Positions 7,669 to 16,199 of a stretch of 64,000 nucleotides of DNA are shown here, one piece after another. Position 1 is the stretch's first letter, and every line of letters begins with the position of its first letter. The notes beneath the pieces are model-generated. The model did no database searches. It was not told where the DNA came from and was given only the letters and a program-made list of their open reading frames with translations. This stretch comes from Myxacorys californica WJT36-NPBG1 (GTDB lineage: Bacteria > Cyanobacteriota > Cyanobacteriia > Leptolyngbyales > Leptolyngbyaceae), in the NCBI GenBank assembly GCA_019359315.1, contig JAHHHO010000005.1:1-64000 (forward strand), read 5' to 3'. A program made the position numbers and the translations under genes.

Positions 7669-9765
7669 TCATTGTTGCAGGTCGATTGTGTGATCGCTTT
7701 CGGCTTGAAGATCTTGGAGGAGCGATCGCGTCATCGAATGGTTAGACAGTTCTGCAGATCGATCGCTTTGAAGCACTTGCCACAAGAAAGCTCGGAATCG
7801 TTGCCAAACGGTTTGTGCCTTTAGATGCGTTTCTCCTAATTGCTGATAGAAGATTGCAATCGATTGGAGGAAAAACATTTCTGCTTCTGCATATCGCCCC
7901 AAGATTACATAAAGTCCTGCCAAATTGTTTAACCGGATTGCTACATCCTGATGGTCGTCTCCTAACGTTCGTTTACTGATTCGCATTGCCTGAAGGTAGT
8001 ACGATTCTGCACTAACATACCGTCCTTGCAGCTCGTACAGTACTGCTAAATTGTTCAAGCTTGCGGCAACAGAGGGATGGTCTTGTCCTAACCGTCGTTG
8101 CCGGATTTCGAGAGCTTGCAGATAGAGCGACTCCGCATCCCCATACCGTTCTTGAGATTTATATAATCCTGCCAAATTGTTCAAAATTGTAGCAACAGCG
8201 GAATGGTTCTGTCCTAACTGCTGCTGCTTGGCTTCGAGAGCTTGCAAATAGAGCGGCTCCGCATCCCCATACCGTCCTTGAGACTTATACAGTAATGCTA
8301 AATTGCTCCGACACGTTGCCACATAGAGATGGTTGTCTCCTAACTTCTGTTGCCAGATTTCGAGAGCTTGCAGCAAGAGCGGTTCTACCTCAGCATATTG
8401 CCCTTGAGATCGATACATTAATGCCAAATTATTCAGGCTAGTTGCCACATCGGGATGATTGTCTCCAAGCCGCTCGATCACAATTCTTCGACTGTGCAGA
8501 TACCATTCCTTCGCTTCCTCAAACGCTGATTGTTCTTCATAAAACCAAGCAATCCGATTAGAAGGCTCAATCAAGTCTTTATCCGTAAGCCAAGGATTGA
8601 ATGTTGTTGCAGCCTCTTTAAGATGGGGAATCGCAGGTGTGAATCTCTTCATTGCCTCTAGCGTCATCATCTGGGGAATCTGCTCTGCAACTTCTACCAT
8701 CATCTTACAAAACGATCGCTTCCACTCCCCCACCTCTGCCATCTGCTCTCGCTTCACCGCAAAAAACTCTCTCAACAATTGATGCAGTTCATACATCCCT
8801 TCCCCAACCCGATTCAGCAAACTCAGATCCACTAACTTCTCGTCGCGCAAATCCTCAAGGTCTTCTTCATCCCAATCCGGCAAACAGCCCTGCACTAACG
8901 TCCACGGAATCTCAGCCAAGGCAAACAGACTCAGTAATGCCGCCAACTGCTGCGCCTCTTCGTTTAGTTCTTGCCAACTCAACTCAAACGCTGCCGTCAC
9001 ACCCAACGTTGCGGTCATTCCCGGCTCTGCTTCTAGCAGCGCTTTCGCTTCTAGCTTTTTATCTTGCAATCGCTGCCACAGTTTCGCCAGCGAAACATCT
9101 TTTTTTCGCGCCAGATATCGCCCCACTAGTTCCAGTCCTAGCGGCAAACAGCCCAACCATTGGCACAGTTCCTTAGCTTGATCAAGGTCTTGATCAATTC
9201 GTCCATCCGTGACTAGCGATCGCAATAATTCCAGCGCCAATGCTTCCGAAAGCACCTCGATTTTCAACGATTCAACGTTTGCTAGAGGCTGCGATCTCGT
9301 CGTCATCAACACCTTAAAGCGCGACTTTGCGGGCGGCAAAAACGGTGCGATTTCAGCGTAGTCCTGCACATCATCAAACACAATCAGACAATCCGCCGAT
9401 GGAAACTGTCCCCAACACCACGCCACTTGTCGAATCAAATCTGGCAGTTCTGGCAGCGTTAGATCAAGCGTTGTTCGCGCAAAATCCACAATCTCGGTTC
9501 CCACATCCACCCGTGCATTCAGCCAACAGACCCCACCCGGATACGTCTGCGATTGTAGATGTTTCAACGCATATTGCACCGCTAATTCTGTCTTGCCAAT
9601 CCCTCCCATTCCAGAAACTGCACAAATCGATACCGACTGTCCCTGCTGTAACAGCGAGTGCAACGTGTCGAGCGTGTCTTCTCGTCCTACAAACGTCTGC
9701 GTTCCGCGTCGAGTTAGATTGGTTGGGGTACTTAACTTTGCCCGTGCCCCTCCAGGCGTCTCCTT
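7669..9765 (-). CDS. STAND NTPase (NB-ARC) with TPR repeats
   Basis: This is a signal-transducing ATPase: P-loop GMGGIGKTE, Walker B LIVFDDVQD, a sensor MTTRSQ and the GLPL-type LPLGLEL motif make an NB-ARC core. It is followed by a winged-helix-like zone and at least five 42-residue TPRs of the form NNLA.LY..QGRY.DAE.LYLQALE. Related proteins act as ligand-triggered switches, including in antiviral defence. The only recognised start codon in this frame is TTG 9663 (664 residues), but recognisable family sequence (NLTRRGTQTFVGREDTL) continues upstream of it up to an in-frame TGA at 9766-9768. No ATG, GTG or TTG exists in those 34 codons. The real product is therefore either a readthrough extension of the gene ending at 9766, or the locus is a pseudogene. 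Confidence 0.85.
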   Translation of the reverse strand, partial: KETPGGARAKLSTPTNLTRRGTQTFVGREDTLDTLHSLLQQGQSVSICAVSGMGGIGKTELAVQYALKHLQSQTYPGGVCWLNARVDVGTEIVDFARTTLDLTLPELPDLIRQVAWCWGQFPSADCLIVFDDVQDYAEIAPFLPPAKSRFKVLMTTRSQPLANVESLKIEVLSEALALELLRSLVTDGRIDQDLDQAKELCQWLGCLPLGLELVGRYLARKKDVSLAKLWQRLQDKKLEAKALLEAEPGMTATLGVTAAFELSWQELNEEAQQLAALLSLFALAEIPWTLVQGCLPDWDEEDLEDLRDEKLVDLSLLNRVGEGMYELHQLLREFFAVKREQMAEVGEWKRSFCKMMVEVAEQIPQMMTLEAMKRFTPAIPHLKEAATTFNPWLTDKDLIEPSNRIAWFYEEQSAFEEAKEWYLHSRRIVIERLGDNHPDVATSLNNLALMYRSQGQYAEVEPLLLQALEIWQQKLGDNHLYVATCRSNLALLYKSQGRYGDAEPLYLQALEAKQQQLGQNHSAVATILNNLAGLYKSQERYGDAESLYLQALEIRQRRLGQDHPSVAASLNNLAVLYELQGRYVSAESYYLQAMRISKRTLGDDHQDVAIRLNNLAGLYVILGRYAEAEMFFLQSIAIFYQQLGETHLKAQTVWQRFRAFLWQVLQSDRSAELSNHSMTRSLLQDLQAESDHTIDLQQ

Positions 9766-10197
9766 TCAATGATGGTGAGTATGTTCTCCTCCCTGAAAAA
9801 CTGTGTTTCCATCCCGCATTTGGTTTTGATAGTTCGTCCCGCCGTAGTTGTTCTGCTGTTGGTTCATGCTACTCTCGTCTTGAATCACTTCTAGATGAAT
9901 TTCTTGCGCCAACTGTTGAATCCTTGCGGCAAACTGCGGATCATCGTCCATCGCCACCTGCAAATAAGCAGTCAGTCGATCTTTTTCAGCCAAGTTTCCC
10001 TTTTCGATTTCGGTTAGTGCTGCTTCTGCTGTCGGCTTTCCCCACAATTTCTGACGAATCCCCTGATACAAGTCGTCAAGCTTCTTCAATCCTGTCTCAG
10101 TAAACTTCTTGGCAAGCTCCCCTGCCCCCGATTCAATAAACTTTCTAAACGCAAGATCAGCGATCGCGGCAGCAGTCAGGGTCGTTACAGGTTCCAT
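9766..10197 (-). CDS. N-terminal domain upstream of the STAND gene, same frame
   Basis: The 143 residues begin MEPVTTLTAAAIADLAF, continue as a charged helical region (FTETGLKKLDDLYQGIRQKLW, TEIEKGNLAEKDRLTAYLQVA) and end with an Asn/Gln/Gly-rich linker and HTHHH. In cyanobacteria such a helical module plus a polar low-complexity linker is commonly fused to an N-terminal end of NB-ARC or other effector proteins. Here it ends with TGA, and the STAND coding sequence resumes in exactly the same frame with the next codon. The likely original architecture was one 842-codon gene. As a free protein it could still act as the adaptor or effector domain, but this is inference. Confidence 0.7.
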   Translation of the reverse strand: MEPVTTLTAAAIADLAFRKFIESGAGELAKKFTETGLKKLDDLYQGIRQKLWGKPTAEAALTEIEKGNLAEKDRLTAYLQVAMDDDPQFAARIQQLAQEIHLEVIQDESSMNQQQNNYGGTNYQNQMRDGNTVFQGGEHTHHH

Positions 10198-10302
10198 AAG
10201 GGCAAGTCCGACATATTTCTATCCCTTTTCTACTCTAGAAACTAAGAATCTTCCGCAAACCCTCACGATTTCTGTAGAAAACAGCAACTTTTCTATTTGA
10301 AG

Positions 10303-10428
10303 TGCCATCATTCCTGTTTCAAGTGGAATTGTTCCTATCCGAAATGCCATCGTTCCTACTTGAAATGCGAGCGCTCTATTTTCAAGCAGGATCATCCGAG
10401 GTCAAAGCTCGATCAGTTGAGGTTAAAG
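10303..10428. repeat. degenerate 21-bp tandem repeat, six units
   Basis: Units start at 10303, 10324, 10345, 10366, 10387 and 10408. Units 1-3 share the pattern TGCCATCATTCCTRTTTCAAG with changes; units 4-6 drift but keep YYRAAG/TCAAAG at the unit end. One forward frame (GAA GTG CCA ...) stays open across the array and gives diverged heptads such as MPSFLLE and ARSVEVK, but it has no good start or ribosome binding site. I treat it as non-coding repeat. Confidence 0.6.
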
Positions 10429-10606
10429 CTTGACCGTCGGAATATGGAGAGCGATCGCAGATGAATAGAGACTCAAACCTGCTCCTTTCAAACCTATCGA
10501 CAACACAGCGAGAACCCCCCATTCTCCGCAATCTAGGATTTGTCACCGCAATTCTGCGAGATGTTGTCCTCAGATATAAGCTACTTTAGAGATTGGGATT
10601 TCTTAC

Positions 10607-10677
10607 GGTTGCTTCGCCACCTCCGAAGAGATTCGTCACGCGAAGTTCCAGCGTCCTTTGGAGCTTGGCAAAGCCAA
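10607..10677. repeat. imperfect inverted repeat before map
   Basis: GGTTGCTTCGCCACCTCCGA at the left pairs imperfectly with CTTTGGAGCTTGGCAAAGCC at the right. The sequence has the CG-rich, stem-loop character of small dispersed cyanobacterial elements. A related short motif, TTGGCGAAGCCAAT, occurs near 51075. Confidence 0.45.
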
Positions 10678-10717
10678 TCGCGCCGCTCCATCTATTTCTT
10701 TGAGCCATTAGCCTTCC

Positions 10718-11524
10718 ATGAACATCCTTAGCAACCTGCTTCCATCTCCCAAAAAACGTCGGGGAATCGAGATCAAATCCCCTCAAGAAATCGAGACCAT
10801 GCGCCAAGCTGCCAAAATTGTCGCGATCGTCCTCAAAGAAATCTCCGAAATCGTCAAACCCGGCATGACCACCGCTGATCTCGACGCCCACGCCGAAAAG
10901 CGGATTCGCGAGATGGGCGCAACCCCAAGCTTCAAAGGCTATTATGGCTTCCCAGCCTCTATCTGCTCCAGCATCAACAACGAAGTTGTTCACGGCATTC
11001 CCAACCCCAAAAAAGTAATCCGCGCCGGAGACGTGCTGAAAGTCGATACTGGCGCATTTTACGAAGGCTTTCATGGTGATTCATGCATTACGATCGCCGT
11101 AGGCAAGGTAACGCCCCACGCTGCCAAGCTTATTCATGTCGCAGAACAAGCCCTCTACAAAGGCATTGAACAAGTCCGAGCCGGAGCCTTCTTGCTCGAT
11201 CTCGCCGGGGCCATTCAAGATTACGTCGAAGAAAACGGCTTCAAAATTGTCGAAGACTTCACTGGACACGGCGTAGGACGCAACCTCCACGAAGAGCCAT
11301 CCGTATTCAATTTCCGCACCCACCAGATGCCGAATGTGAAACTGCGAGCAGGCATGACCCTTGCAATCGAGCCGATCGTCAATGCTGGCTCCAAAAATAC
11401 GCGCGTTCTCCCCGATCGCTGGACAGCCGTAACCGTAGACAAATCCCTTTCTGCACAATTTGAACACACGGTTTTGGTGACAGAAAACGGCTACGAAATT
11501 TTGACCGATCGGACGAAGATTTAG
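10718..11524 (+). CDS. map: methionine aminopeptidase, type I
   Basis: This enzyme removes N-terminal Met from nascent proteins in the cytoplasm with a dinuclear metal centre. The 268-residue pita-bread protein has [12 protein letters not shown], the metal ligands in [31 protein letters not shown] (His ligand) and AIEPIV (Glu ligand), with the final Glu in [16 protein letters not shown]. The N-terminal 15 residues ([15 protein letters not shown]) form a short basic extension before [12 protein letters not shown], common in cyanobacterial MetAP paralogues. No defect is seen. A strong hairpin follows the stop codon. Confidence 0.95.
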   Translation: MNILSNLLPSPKKRRGIEIKSPQEIETMRQAAKIVAIVLKEISEIVKPGMTTADLDAHAEKRIREMGATPSFKGYYGFPASICSSINNEVVHGIPNPKKVIRAGDVLKVDTGAFYEGFHGDSCITIAVGKVTPHAAKLIHVAEQALYKGIEQVRAGAFLLDLAGAIQDYVEENGFKIVEDFTGHGVGRNLHEEPSVFNFRTHQMPNVKLRAGMTLAIEPIVNAGSKNTRVLPDRWTAVTVDKSLSAQFEHTVLVTENGYEILTDRTKI

Positions 11525-11548
11525 GGTGCACTGAAACCGTAGAACTTG

Positions 11549-11608
11549 TTGGCAGCAGATTTGATAACCGATAAAGGCATCCGCTATATCAGTTATCAAA
11601 TCTGCCAA
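11549..11608. terminator. hairpin between convergent map and lipoprotein genes
   Basis: TTGGCAGCAGATTTGATAAC (11549-11568) pairs with GTTATCAAATCTGCCAA (11592-11608), with one three-base bulge. It lies between two convergent genes and can work for both, although neither side has a long T-tract. Confidence 0.55.
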
Positions 11609-11646
11609 CCGAACTCTAGAGCTTTCTAGCACTCACAACCAACGCG

Positions 11647-12063
11647 CTACTCAATCAGCGAGGTTACCCAAGTCGTTTCATTCTCTTCAGTCTGCTGCGG
11701 CTGAGCCAATCGCCACGTTTTTCCTTCGCGTTGACGCTGCACATACACCTCGAAGGGATTATCGCGCTGGCTGGCTTCTTGAGTCTTCAGTTTGAGCGTG
11801 AAATCGTAGGTTCCTTGCACCCGGTAAGACGGCAGATCTTGAATCGTGACCGGAGTTTGCTCAGCAATTTCGACGCGATCGATCTTCAGCGCCGATTTAG
11901 GCAATGATAGTTTTAACTGCTGACTCAATTCTTGCTGAGTTTGACCGACCTGAAGCGCGATCGCTTTTCGCACCAAGTTTTTGCTCGGCAATCCATTCCC
12001 ACTACAAGCGGTTAACAACGCCACTAACAGCACCGACAACACAACTCGAATCCATCGATTCAC
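11647..12063 (-). CDS. putative lipoprotein
   Basis: The 138-residue protein begins with MNRWIRVVLSVLLVALLTACSG, a short basic n-region, a hydrophobic h-region and the lipobox LTAC, so Cys20 should be lipidated and the protein membrane-anchored. The mature part (KNLVRKAIALQVGQTQQELSQQL, then β-rich TIQDLPSYRVQGTYDFTLKL, ending in RLAQPQ) resembles a single small α/β domain. I do not recognise the family. It is monocistronic and diverges from the O-methyltransferase gene. Confidence 0.8.
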   Translation of the reverse strand: MNRWIRVVLSVLLVALLTACSGNGLPSKNLVRKAIALQVGQTQQELSQQLKLSLPKSALKIDRVEIAEQTPVTIQDLPSYRVQGTYDFTLKLKTQEASQRDNPFEVYVQRQREGKTWRLAQPQQTEENETTWVTSLIE

Positions 12064-12146
12064 GGCTCTATCCTCACCATATCGCTCCTTCTCCTAGCCT
12101 ATCAGCGATAGCATAAGCCAGACGGGTTTGAGATGGAAATTTCACG

Positions 12147-12812
12147 ATGGCTGAGAAATTTATTAGGTTAAGCGATTCGATTTACGAGTATCTCGTGTCT
12201 CATTCGGTGCGAGAGACAGATGCACTTGCTCAACTACGAGCAGAAACTGCCACTCATCCGCAAGCTCGAATGCAGATTGCGCCGGATCAAGGTCAGTTTA
12301 TGGCGCTGTTGGTTCGGCTGATGGGTGCGAAAAAAGCGCTAGAAGTTGGAGTGTTCACGGGCTACAGTTCCTTATCCGTGGCGTTGGCACTGCCGCCCGA
12401 TGGCAAACTCATTGCCTGTGACGTGAGCGAAGACTACACTGCGATCGCGCGTCGCTATTGGCAATTAGCAGGCGTTGCGGACAAGATCGATCTGCATATT
12501 GCACCCGCTTTAGAAACTCTGGATCACTTGCTGCAAGAAAGACAGGCAGAAACGTTTGATTTTGCTTTTATTGACGCAGATAAAGGCAGTTATCAACACT
12601 ACTACGATCGCGCTCTGCAACTTGTGCGTCCAGGCGGACTCATCGCGATCGATAACGTGCTTTGGTCAGGTCGAGTCGCTGATCCAACCGATCAAGACAA
12701 GATTACCAACACACTCCGGGCGTTTAATCAAAAACTGGCAGCCGACGATCGGGTGAGTCTTAGTCTTGTTTCGATCGGAGATGGCTTAACGCTGGCCCTT
12801 AAGAAAGGTTAG
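12147..12812 (+). CDS. SAM-dependent O-methyltransferase (class I, CCoAOMT-like)
   Basis: The 221 residues match the caffeoyl-CoA/catechol O-methyltransferase family (Methyltransf_3): motif I ALEVGVFTGYSSLSVALALP, acidic KLIACDVSEDY, DFAFIDADKGSYQHYYD with the metal-binding Asp pair, RPGGLIAIDNVLWSGRVADP with Asp-Asn metal ligands, and C-terminal SIGDGLTLALKK. Members methylate catechol-like hydroxyls in a Mg-dependent way; bacterial substrates are mostly unknown. The stop overlaps the convergent STAS gene by 4 bp. Confidence 0.92.
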   Translation: MAEKFIRLSDSIYEYLVSHSVRETDALAQLRAETATHPQARMQIAPDQGQFMALLVRLMGAKKALEVGVFTGYSSLSVALALPPDGKLIACDVSEDYTAIARRYWQLAGVADKIDLHIAPALETLDHLLQERQAETFDFAFIDADKGSYQHYYDRALQLVRPGGLIAIDNVLWSGRVADPTDQDKITNTLRAFNQKLAADDRVSLSLVSIGDGLTLALKKG

Positions 12813-13210
12813 GATGCGGCAACCCCGTGAGTTTGATAGTGGTCTAGAAACTGCTCAAACTCTGGAGTAAATACGTCTACTTGAACCGAGGCATTAACTT
12901 CTCGCAGCTTTTCCCAACTGGAATCTAGAGTTGAACGAGTCTGTTGATTCATCGACAGAAACGATAGCGATTTTCCCAGTTTGACCGCTTGCGTCATGCC
13001 AGACAGTAAGATGGAAAGTCCAGCTTGGTCAATGGTGTCAATCCAAAGCAAATCGACAACGATAGCATCGGCTTGCGCGATCGCGTCACCTAAATGTGTT
13101 CCAAACGAGGTTTCAGTTAAATCTGAAAGATTGCCGTTCGGCTGCAGAACTACTGTAGTTGGAAAGGCTTTATCATCCGTTGAGTCTAAAATCAATTCAC
13201 CGTTTATCAT
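12809..13210 (-). CDS. STAS-domain protein (anti-sigma antagonist-like)
   Basis: The 133-residue protein folds as a STAS domain: TTVVLQPNGNLSDL, helix TSFGTHLGDAIAQA, strand AIVVDLLWIDTIDQAGLSILLSG, then KLGKSLSFLSMN and EKLREVNASVQ. In antagonists such as SpoIIAA the loop after the second strand reads D-S-S-G and its Ser is phosphorylated. Here it reads IDQAGLS, so the phosphorylatable Ser at that position is replaced. It may be a partner-binding or scaffold domain rather than a phospho-switch. No kinase or sigma gene is adjacent. Confidence 0.8.
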   Translation of the reverse strand: MINGELILDSTDDKAFPTTVVLQPNGNLSDLTETSFGTHLGDAIAQADAIVVDLLWIDTIDQAGLSILLSGMTQAVKLGKSLSFLSMNQQTRSTLDSSWEKLREVNASVQVDVFTPEFEQFLDHYQTHGVAAS

Positions 13211-13323
13211 GCCGGTTCTTTTGGTTTGACAAGTCTCTGAGTTCTTTAAGGATGAAGTAAATCAGACAGAATGGCGGCGTCATCCGTCACCAAGTACTGG
13301 TGTTTTAAATCACACGAAATTTT

Positions 13324-14415
13324 ATGGACGTTCGAGCAGGCTATACGCTTCCGGTATTTGCATGTGCGGCTGCGATCGCGGCGCTAAAACAGCTCCAGAC
13401 ATCTCAAGCGGTTGCTTCGGTTGAGGTAGATTTGATTCAACCCGCTCGAACAGTGAAAATTGAGATCGAGCAGGTGGCAAGCCTCCAACCCGGAGCCGCG
13501 CTGGGAATCACGCGGAGCGATCCAGGCGACAATCTAGATTTGACGCGGAATACTCCAGTCTGGGCGATGGTGAGTTACCAACAGGAAATGGGGGAAGCCC
13601 GCGTTGTGCTAGACGGAGGAGAAGGGGTTGGACGGACGGGCGAGGGAGCCGCCATCTATGCTTATGCTAAACGGTTGTTGATTGAAAATTTAGAGCGATC
13701 TCTCCAACCCAATGAAACGATTCGAGTCACCATTATTTTGCCAGAGGGACGATCGCTCGCCAAACGCACGTCCAATGAAGCCTTTGGGGTGGTCGAAGGA
13801 TTGTCGCTTTTGGGAACCTCTGGCATCGCTCAACCGCTTAGCGCTCCCGGTCAGCTAGAGCTGTTTCGACAAGAGTTGCAGGAGAAAGCTCAGCGATTTG
13901 ACTGCCTGGTGTTTTGTGTCGGTGAGAACGGGTTAGATTTGGCGACTCGACTAGGAGTTGAACCAGAAAGACTAATTAAAACCGCAAATTGGCTCGGTTC
14001 GCTGCTGGTCGAAGCGGGTTTGCAACAGGTGAAGTCAATTCTGCTCTTTGGCTATCACGGAAAACTCATCAAACTGGCAGGCGGAATTTTTCATACCCAT
14101 CATCATGTTGCTGATGGTCGATTGGAAATTCTGACGGCTCACGCCGCTAAAGCAGGACTCCCAACGGTAGAGCTACAGAGGATTTTTGATTGCGCCACAA
14201 CCGAAGACGGCTTGAACTATTTGAGAACTCTAGATGGAGATTGGGTCGAGCGAGCGTACAGCGCGATCGCAGAAACGATCGATCATCGCTGTCAGGCTTA
14301 TATTTATACCCATGCCCAAGCCTCTGTTCAAGTCGGCTCTGTGCTGTTTGATCGGTCTCGTCAGATTCTCATCCAAAGCCAAATTGCAACCACACTGTTG
14401 AAGCAAGTTTGCTAA
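13324..14415 (+). CDS. cbiD: cobalt-precorrin-5B C1-methyltransferase
   Basis: CbiD methylates C1 during ring contraction of the anaerobic (early-cobalt) cobalamin pathway. The 363-residue protein starts with RAGYTLPVFACAAAIAAL and has the characteristic GEGVGRTGEGAAI loop, the NEAFGVVEGLSLLGTSG segment (a highly conserved GTSGI block) and FGYHGKLIKLAGGIFHTHHH. Full length and intact. The 113 bp upstream carry a small CACCAAGTACTGGTG palindrome but no recognisable cobalamin riboswitch. It diverges from the STAS gene. Confidence 0.95.
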   Translation: MDVRAGYTLPVFACAAAIAALKQLQTSQAVASVEVDLIQPARTVKIEIEQVASLQPGAALGITRSDPGDNLDLTRNTPVWAMVSYQQEMGEARVVLDGGEGVGRTGEGAAIYAYAKRLLIENLERSLQPNETIRVTIILPEGRSLAKRTSNEAFGVVEGLSLLGTSGIAQPLSAPGQLELFRQELQEKAQRFDCLVFCVGENGLDLATRLGVEPERLIKTANWLGSLLVEAGLQQVKSILLFGYHGKLIKLAGGIFHTHHHVADGRLEILTAHAAKAGLPTVELQRIFDCATTEDGLNYLRTLDGDWVERAYSAIAETIDHRCQAYIYTHAQASVQVGSVLFDRSRQILIQSQIATTLLKQVC

Positions 14416-14537
14416 TGTAATTAAAATAGCCAAACAACTCTATACATCTAGTTAAAGACGCATTTTGTATTGTTCTTTAAAACGACGCTTAGCCAGTTTG
14501 CCTACCCACACTCAGACTTTGATCAGGTGAAATTTCC

Positions 14538-16166
14538 GTGACAGCACAGACAGAACAATCCCTTCTTGATACAACCGCATCTACGAACACATCGACTCTC
14601 GACAAGCTCAACCGCCAAATGATCGTCATTCTAGACTTTGGCTCTCAATATTCTGAGTTGATTGCGCGGCGCATTCGTGAAACTCAAGTTTATTCTGAGG
14701 TGTTGTCGTACCGCATGACGGCTGAGCAACTGCGTCAACTCAATCCGGTTGGAATCATTCTCTCTGGAGGTCCGAGTTCGGTCTACGACAAGGGCGCTCC
14801 GCATTGCGATCCAGAAATATGGAATCTGGGAATTCCAGTTTTGGGCGTTTGTTACGGAATGCAGTTGATGGTGCAACAACTGGGAGGCAAGGTTGAGCGA
14901 GCAGATCTTGGCGAATACGGCAAGGCGAGCTTGATGATTGACGATCCGACCGATCTACTGACGAATGTGGGCGAAGGCTCCATTATGTGGATGAGTCACG
15001 GTGATTCGGTGACGACCATGCCTGACGGATTTGAGATTTTGGCACACACAGCCAATACGCCTTGTGCCGCGATCGCTCACCACGATCGTAAACTTTATGG
15101 CGTTCAGTTTCATCCAGAGGTGGTTCACTCGCAGGATGGACAGTCTCTGATTCGCAACTTTGTTTATCACATCTGCAAATGCCATCCAACCTGGACAACC
15201 GATGCGTTTGTGGAAGAAGCGGTGCGCGAAATTCGGGGCAGAGTCGGAGATAAGCGAGTGCTATTAGCGCTGTCTGGAGGTGTTGATTCATCCACGCTGG
15301 CGTTTTTATTGCATCGCGCGATCGGGGATCAGCTAACGTGCATGTTTATCGATCAGGGCTTTATGCGCAAGCTAGAGCCAGAGCGCTTAGTCAAGCTTTT
15401 TCATGAACAGTTTCACATTAATGTGGAATATGTGAATGCTCGCGATCGCTTTTTAGCGGCTGTCGCCGGTGTGGATGATCCGGAAGAGAAACGCAAGCGA
15501 ATTGGGCATGAGTTTATTCGAGTCTTTGAGTCAGAATCAAGGCGGTTAGGCCCGTTCGATTACTTGGCTCAGGGTACGCTCTATCCTGACGTGATCGAGT
15601 CGGCAGATACGAATGTTGATCCGCAAACCGGGGAACGGGTGGCAGTCAAAATTAAGAGCCATCACAACGTCGGGGGCTTGCCTAAAGATCTCCGATTTAA
15701 GCTGGTAGAACCTCTGCGGAAGCTGTTCAAAGATGAAGTTCGGAAGGTAGGACGCTCGATTGGTCTGCCTGAAGAAATTGTGAATCGTCAGCCGTTCCCA
15801 GGCCCAGGTTTAGCGATTCGCATTCTCGGTGCAGTCGATGAAGAGAAGCTCGATATTTTACGCGATGCTGACTTTATCGTTCGTCAAGAGATCAATCGTG
15901 CAGGCATGTATAACGATTTTTGGCAGGCGTTTGCCGTATTGCTTCCCGTTCGCAGTGTGGGTGTAATGGGCGACCAGCGTACCTATGCTTATCCGATCGT
16001 GCTGCGATTAGTGTCGAGTGAAGATGGCATGACAGCGGATTGGTCTCGTGCTCCCTACGATTTATTAGAAACGATTTCTAACCGAATTGTGAATGAAGTG
16101 AAAGGAGTAAATCGAGTGGTGTATGACATTACCTCGAAGCCGCCTGGCACGATTGAATGGGAATAG
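14538..16166 (+). CDS. guaA: GMP synthase (glutamine-hydrolysing)
   Basis: GuaA aminates XMP to GMP. The 542-residue protein has a class I glutaminase domain ([30 protein letters not shown], catalytic Cys in [11 protein letters not shown], His/Glu in [11 protein letters not shown]), an ATP-pyrophosphatase domain ([14 protein letters not shown], about residue 240, and [11 protein letters not shown]) and the dimerisation domain ([15 protein letters not shown], ending KPPGTIEWE). All catalytic positions are present. About 25 extra residues precede the glutaminase domain, typical for cyanobacteria. An IS200-type remnant begins within about 40 bp of the stop. Confidence 0.98.
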   Translation: MTAQTEQSLLDTTASTNTSTLDKLNRQMIVILDFGSQYSELIARRIRETQVYSEVLSYRMTAEQLRQLNPVGIILSGGPSSVYDKGAPHCDPEIWNLGIPVLGVCYGMQLMVQQLGGKVERADLGEYGKASLMIDDPTDLLTNVGEGSIMWMSHGDSVTTMPDGFEILAHTANTPCAAIAHHDRKLYGVQFHPEVVHSQDGQSLIRNFVYHICKCHPTWTTDAFVEEAVREIRGRVGDKRVLLALSGGVDSSTLAFLLHRAIGDQLTCMFIDQGFMRKLEPERLVKLFHEQFHINVEYVNARDRFLAAVAGVDDPEEKRKRIGHEFIRVFESESRRLGPFDYLAQGTLYPDVIESADTNVDPQTGERVAVKIKSHHNVGGLPKDLRFKLVEPLRKLFKDEVRKVGRSIGLPEEIVNRQPFPGPGLAIRILGAVDEEKLDILRDADFIVRQEINRAGMYNDFWQAFAVLLPVRSVGVMGDQRTYAYPIVLRLVSSEDGMTADWSRAPYDLLETISNRIVNEVKGVNRVVYDITSKPPGTIEWE

Positions 16167-16199
16167 GATACGGCGATCGCAGGAATCGCGGCTAGTTCA

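Larger units (their letters stand above)
10198..10717. other. non-coding region with repeats before map
   Basis: No convincing gene is present. The region holds a 21-bp degenerate tandem array (10303-10428) and an imperfect inverted repeat (10607-10677). It must also contain the promoters for the STAND operon (minus) and for map (plus), whose boxes I could not fix. Confidence 0.5.

Noticed and set aside
7560-7745. Plus-strand frame with heptads (RSHLQNP-like)
   Set aside because: It is generated by the 21-bp HIP1 array and overlaps the 3' end of the STAND gene; no start signal or family match.
8652-9176. Plus-strand 174-residue frame antisense to the STAND gene
   Set aside because: The opposite strand has unmistakable NB-ARC/TPR sequence; the Pro/Leu/Ser-rich translation is a typical shadow.
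10586-11632. Long minus-strand frames across map
   Set aside because: map has all metal-ligand motifs on the plus strand; the frames on the other strand have low-complexity, shadow-like composition.
13211-13323. Possible cobalamin riboswitch before cbiD
   Set aside because: Too short (113 bp) and no B12-box-like sequence was found; only a small CACCAAGTACTGGTG palindrome is present.
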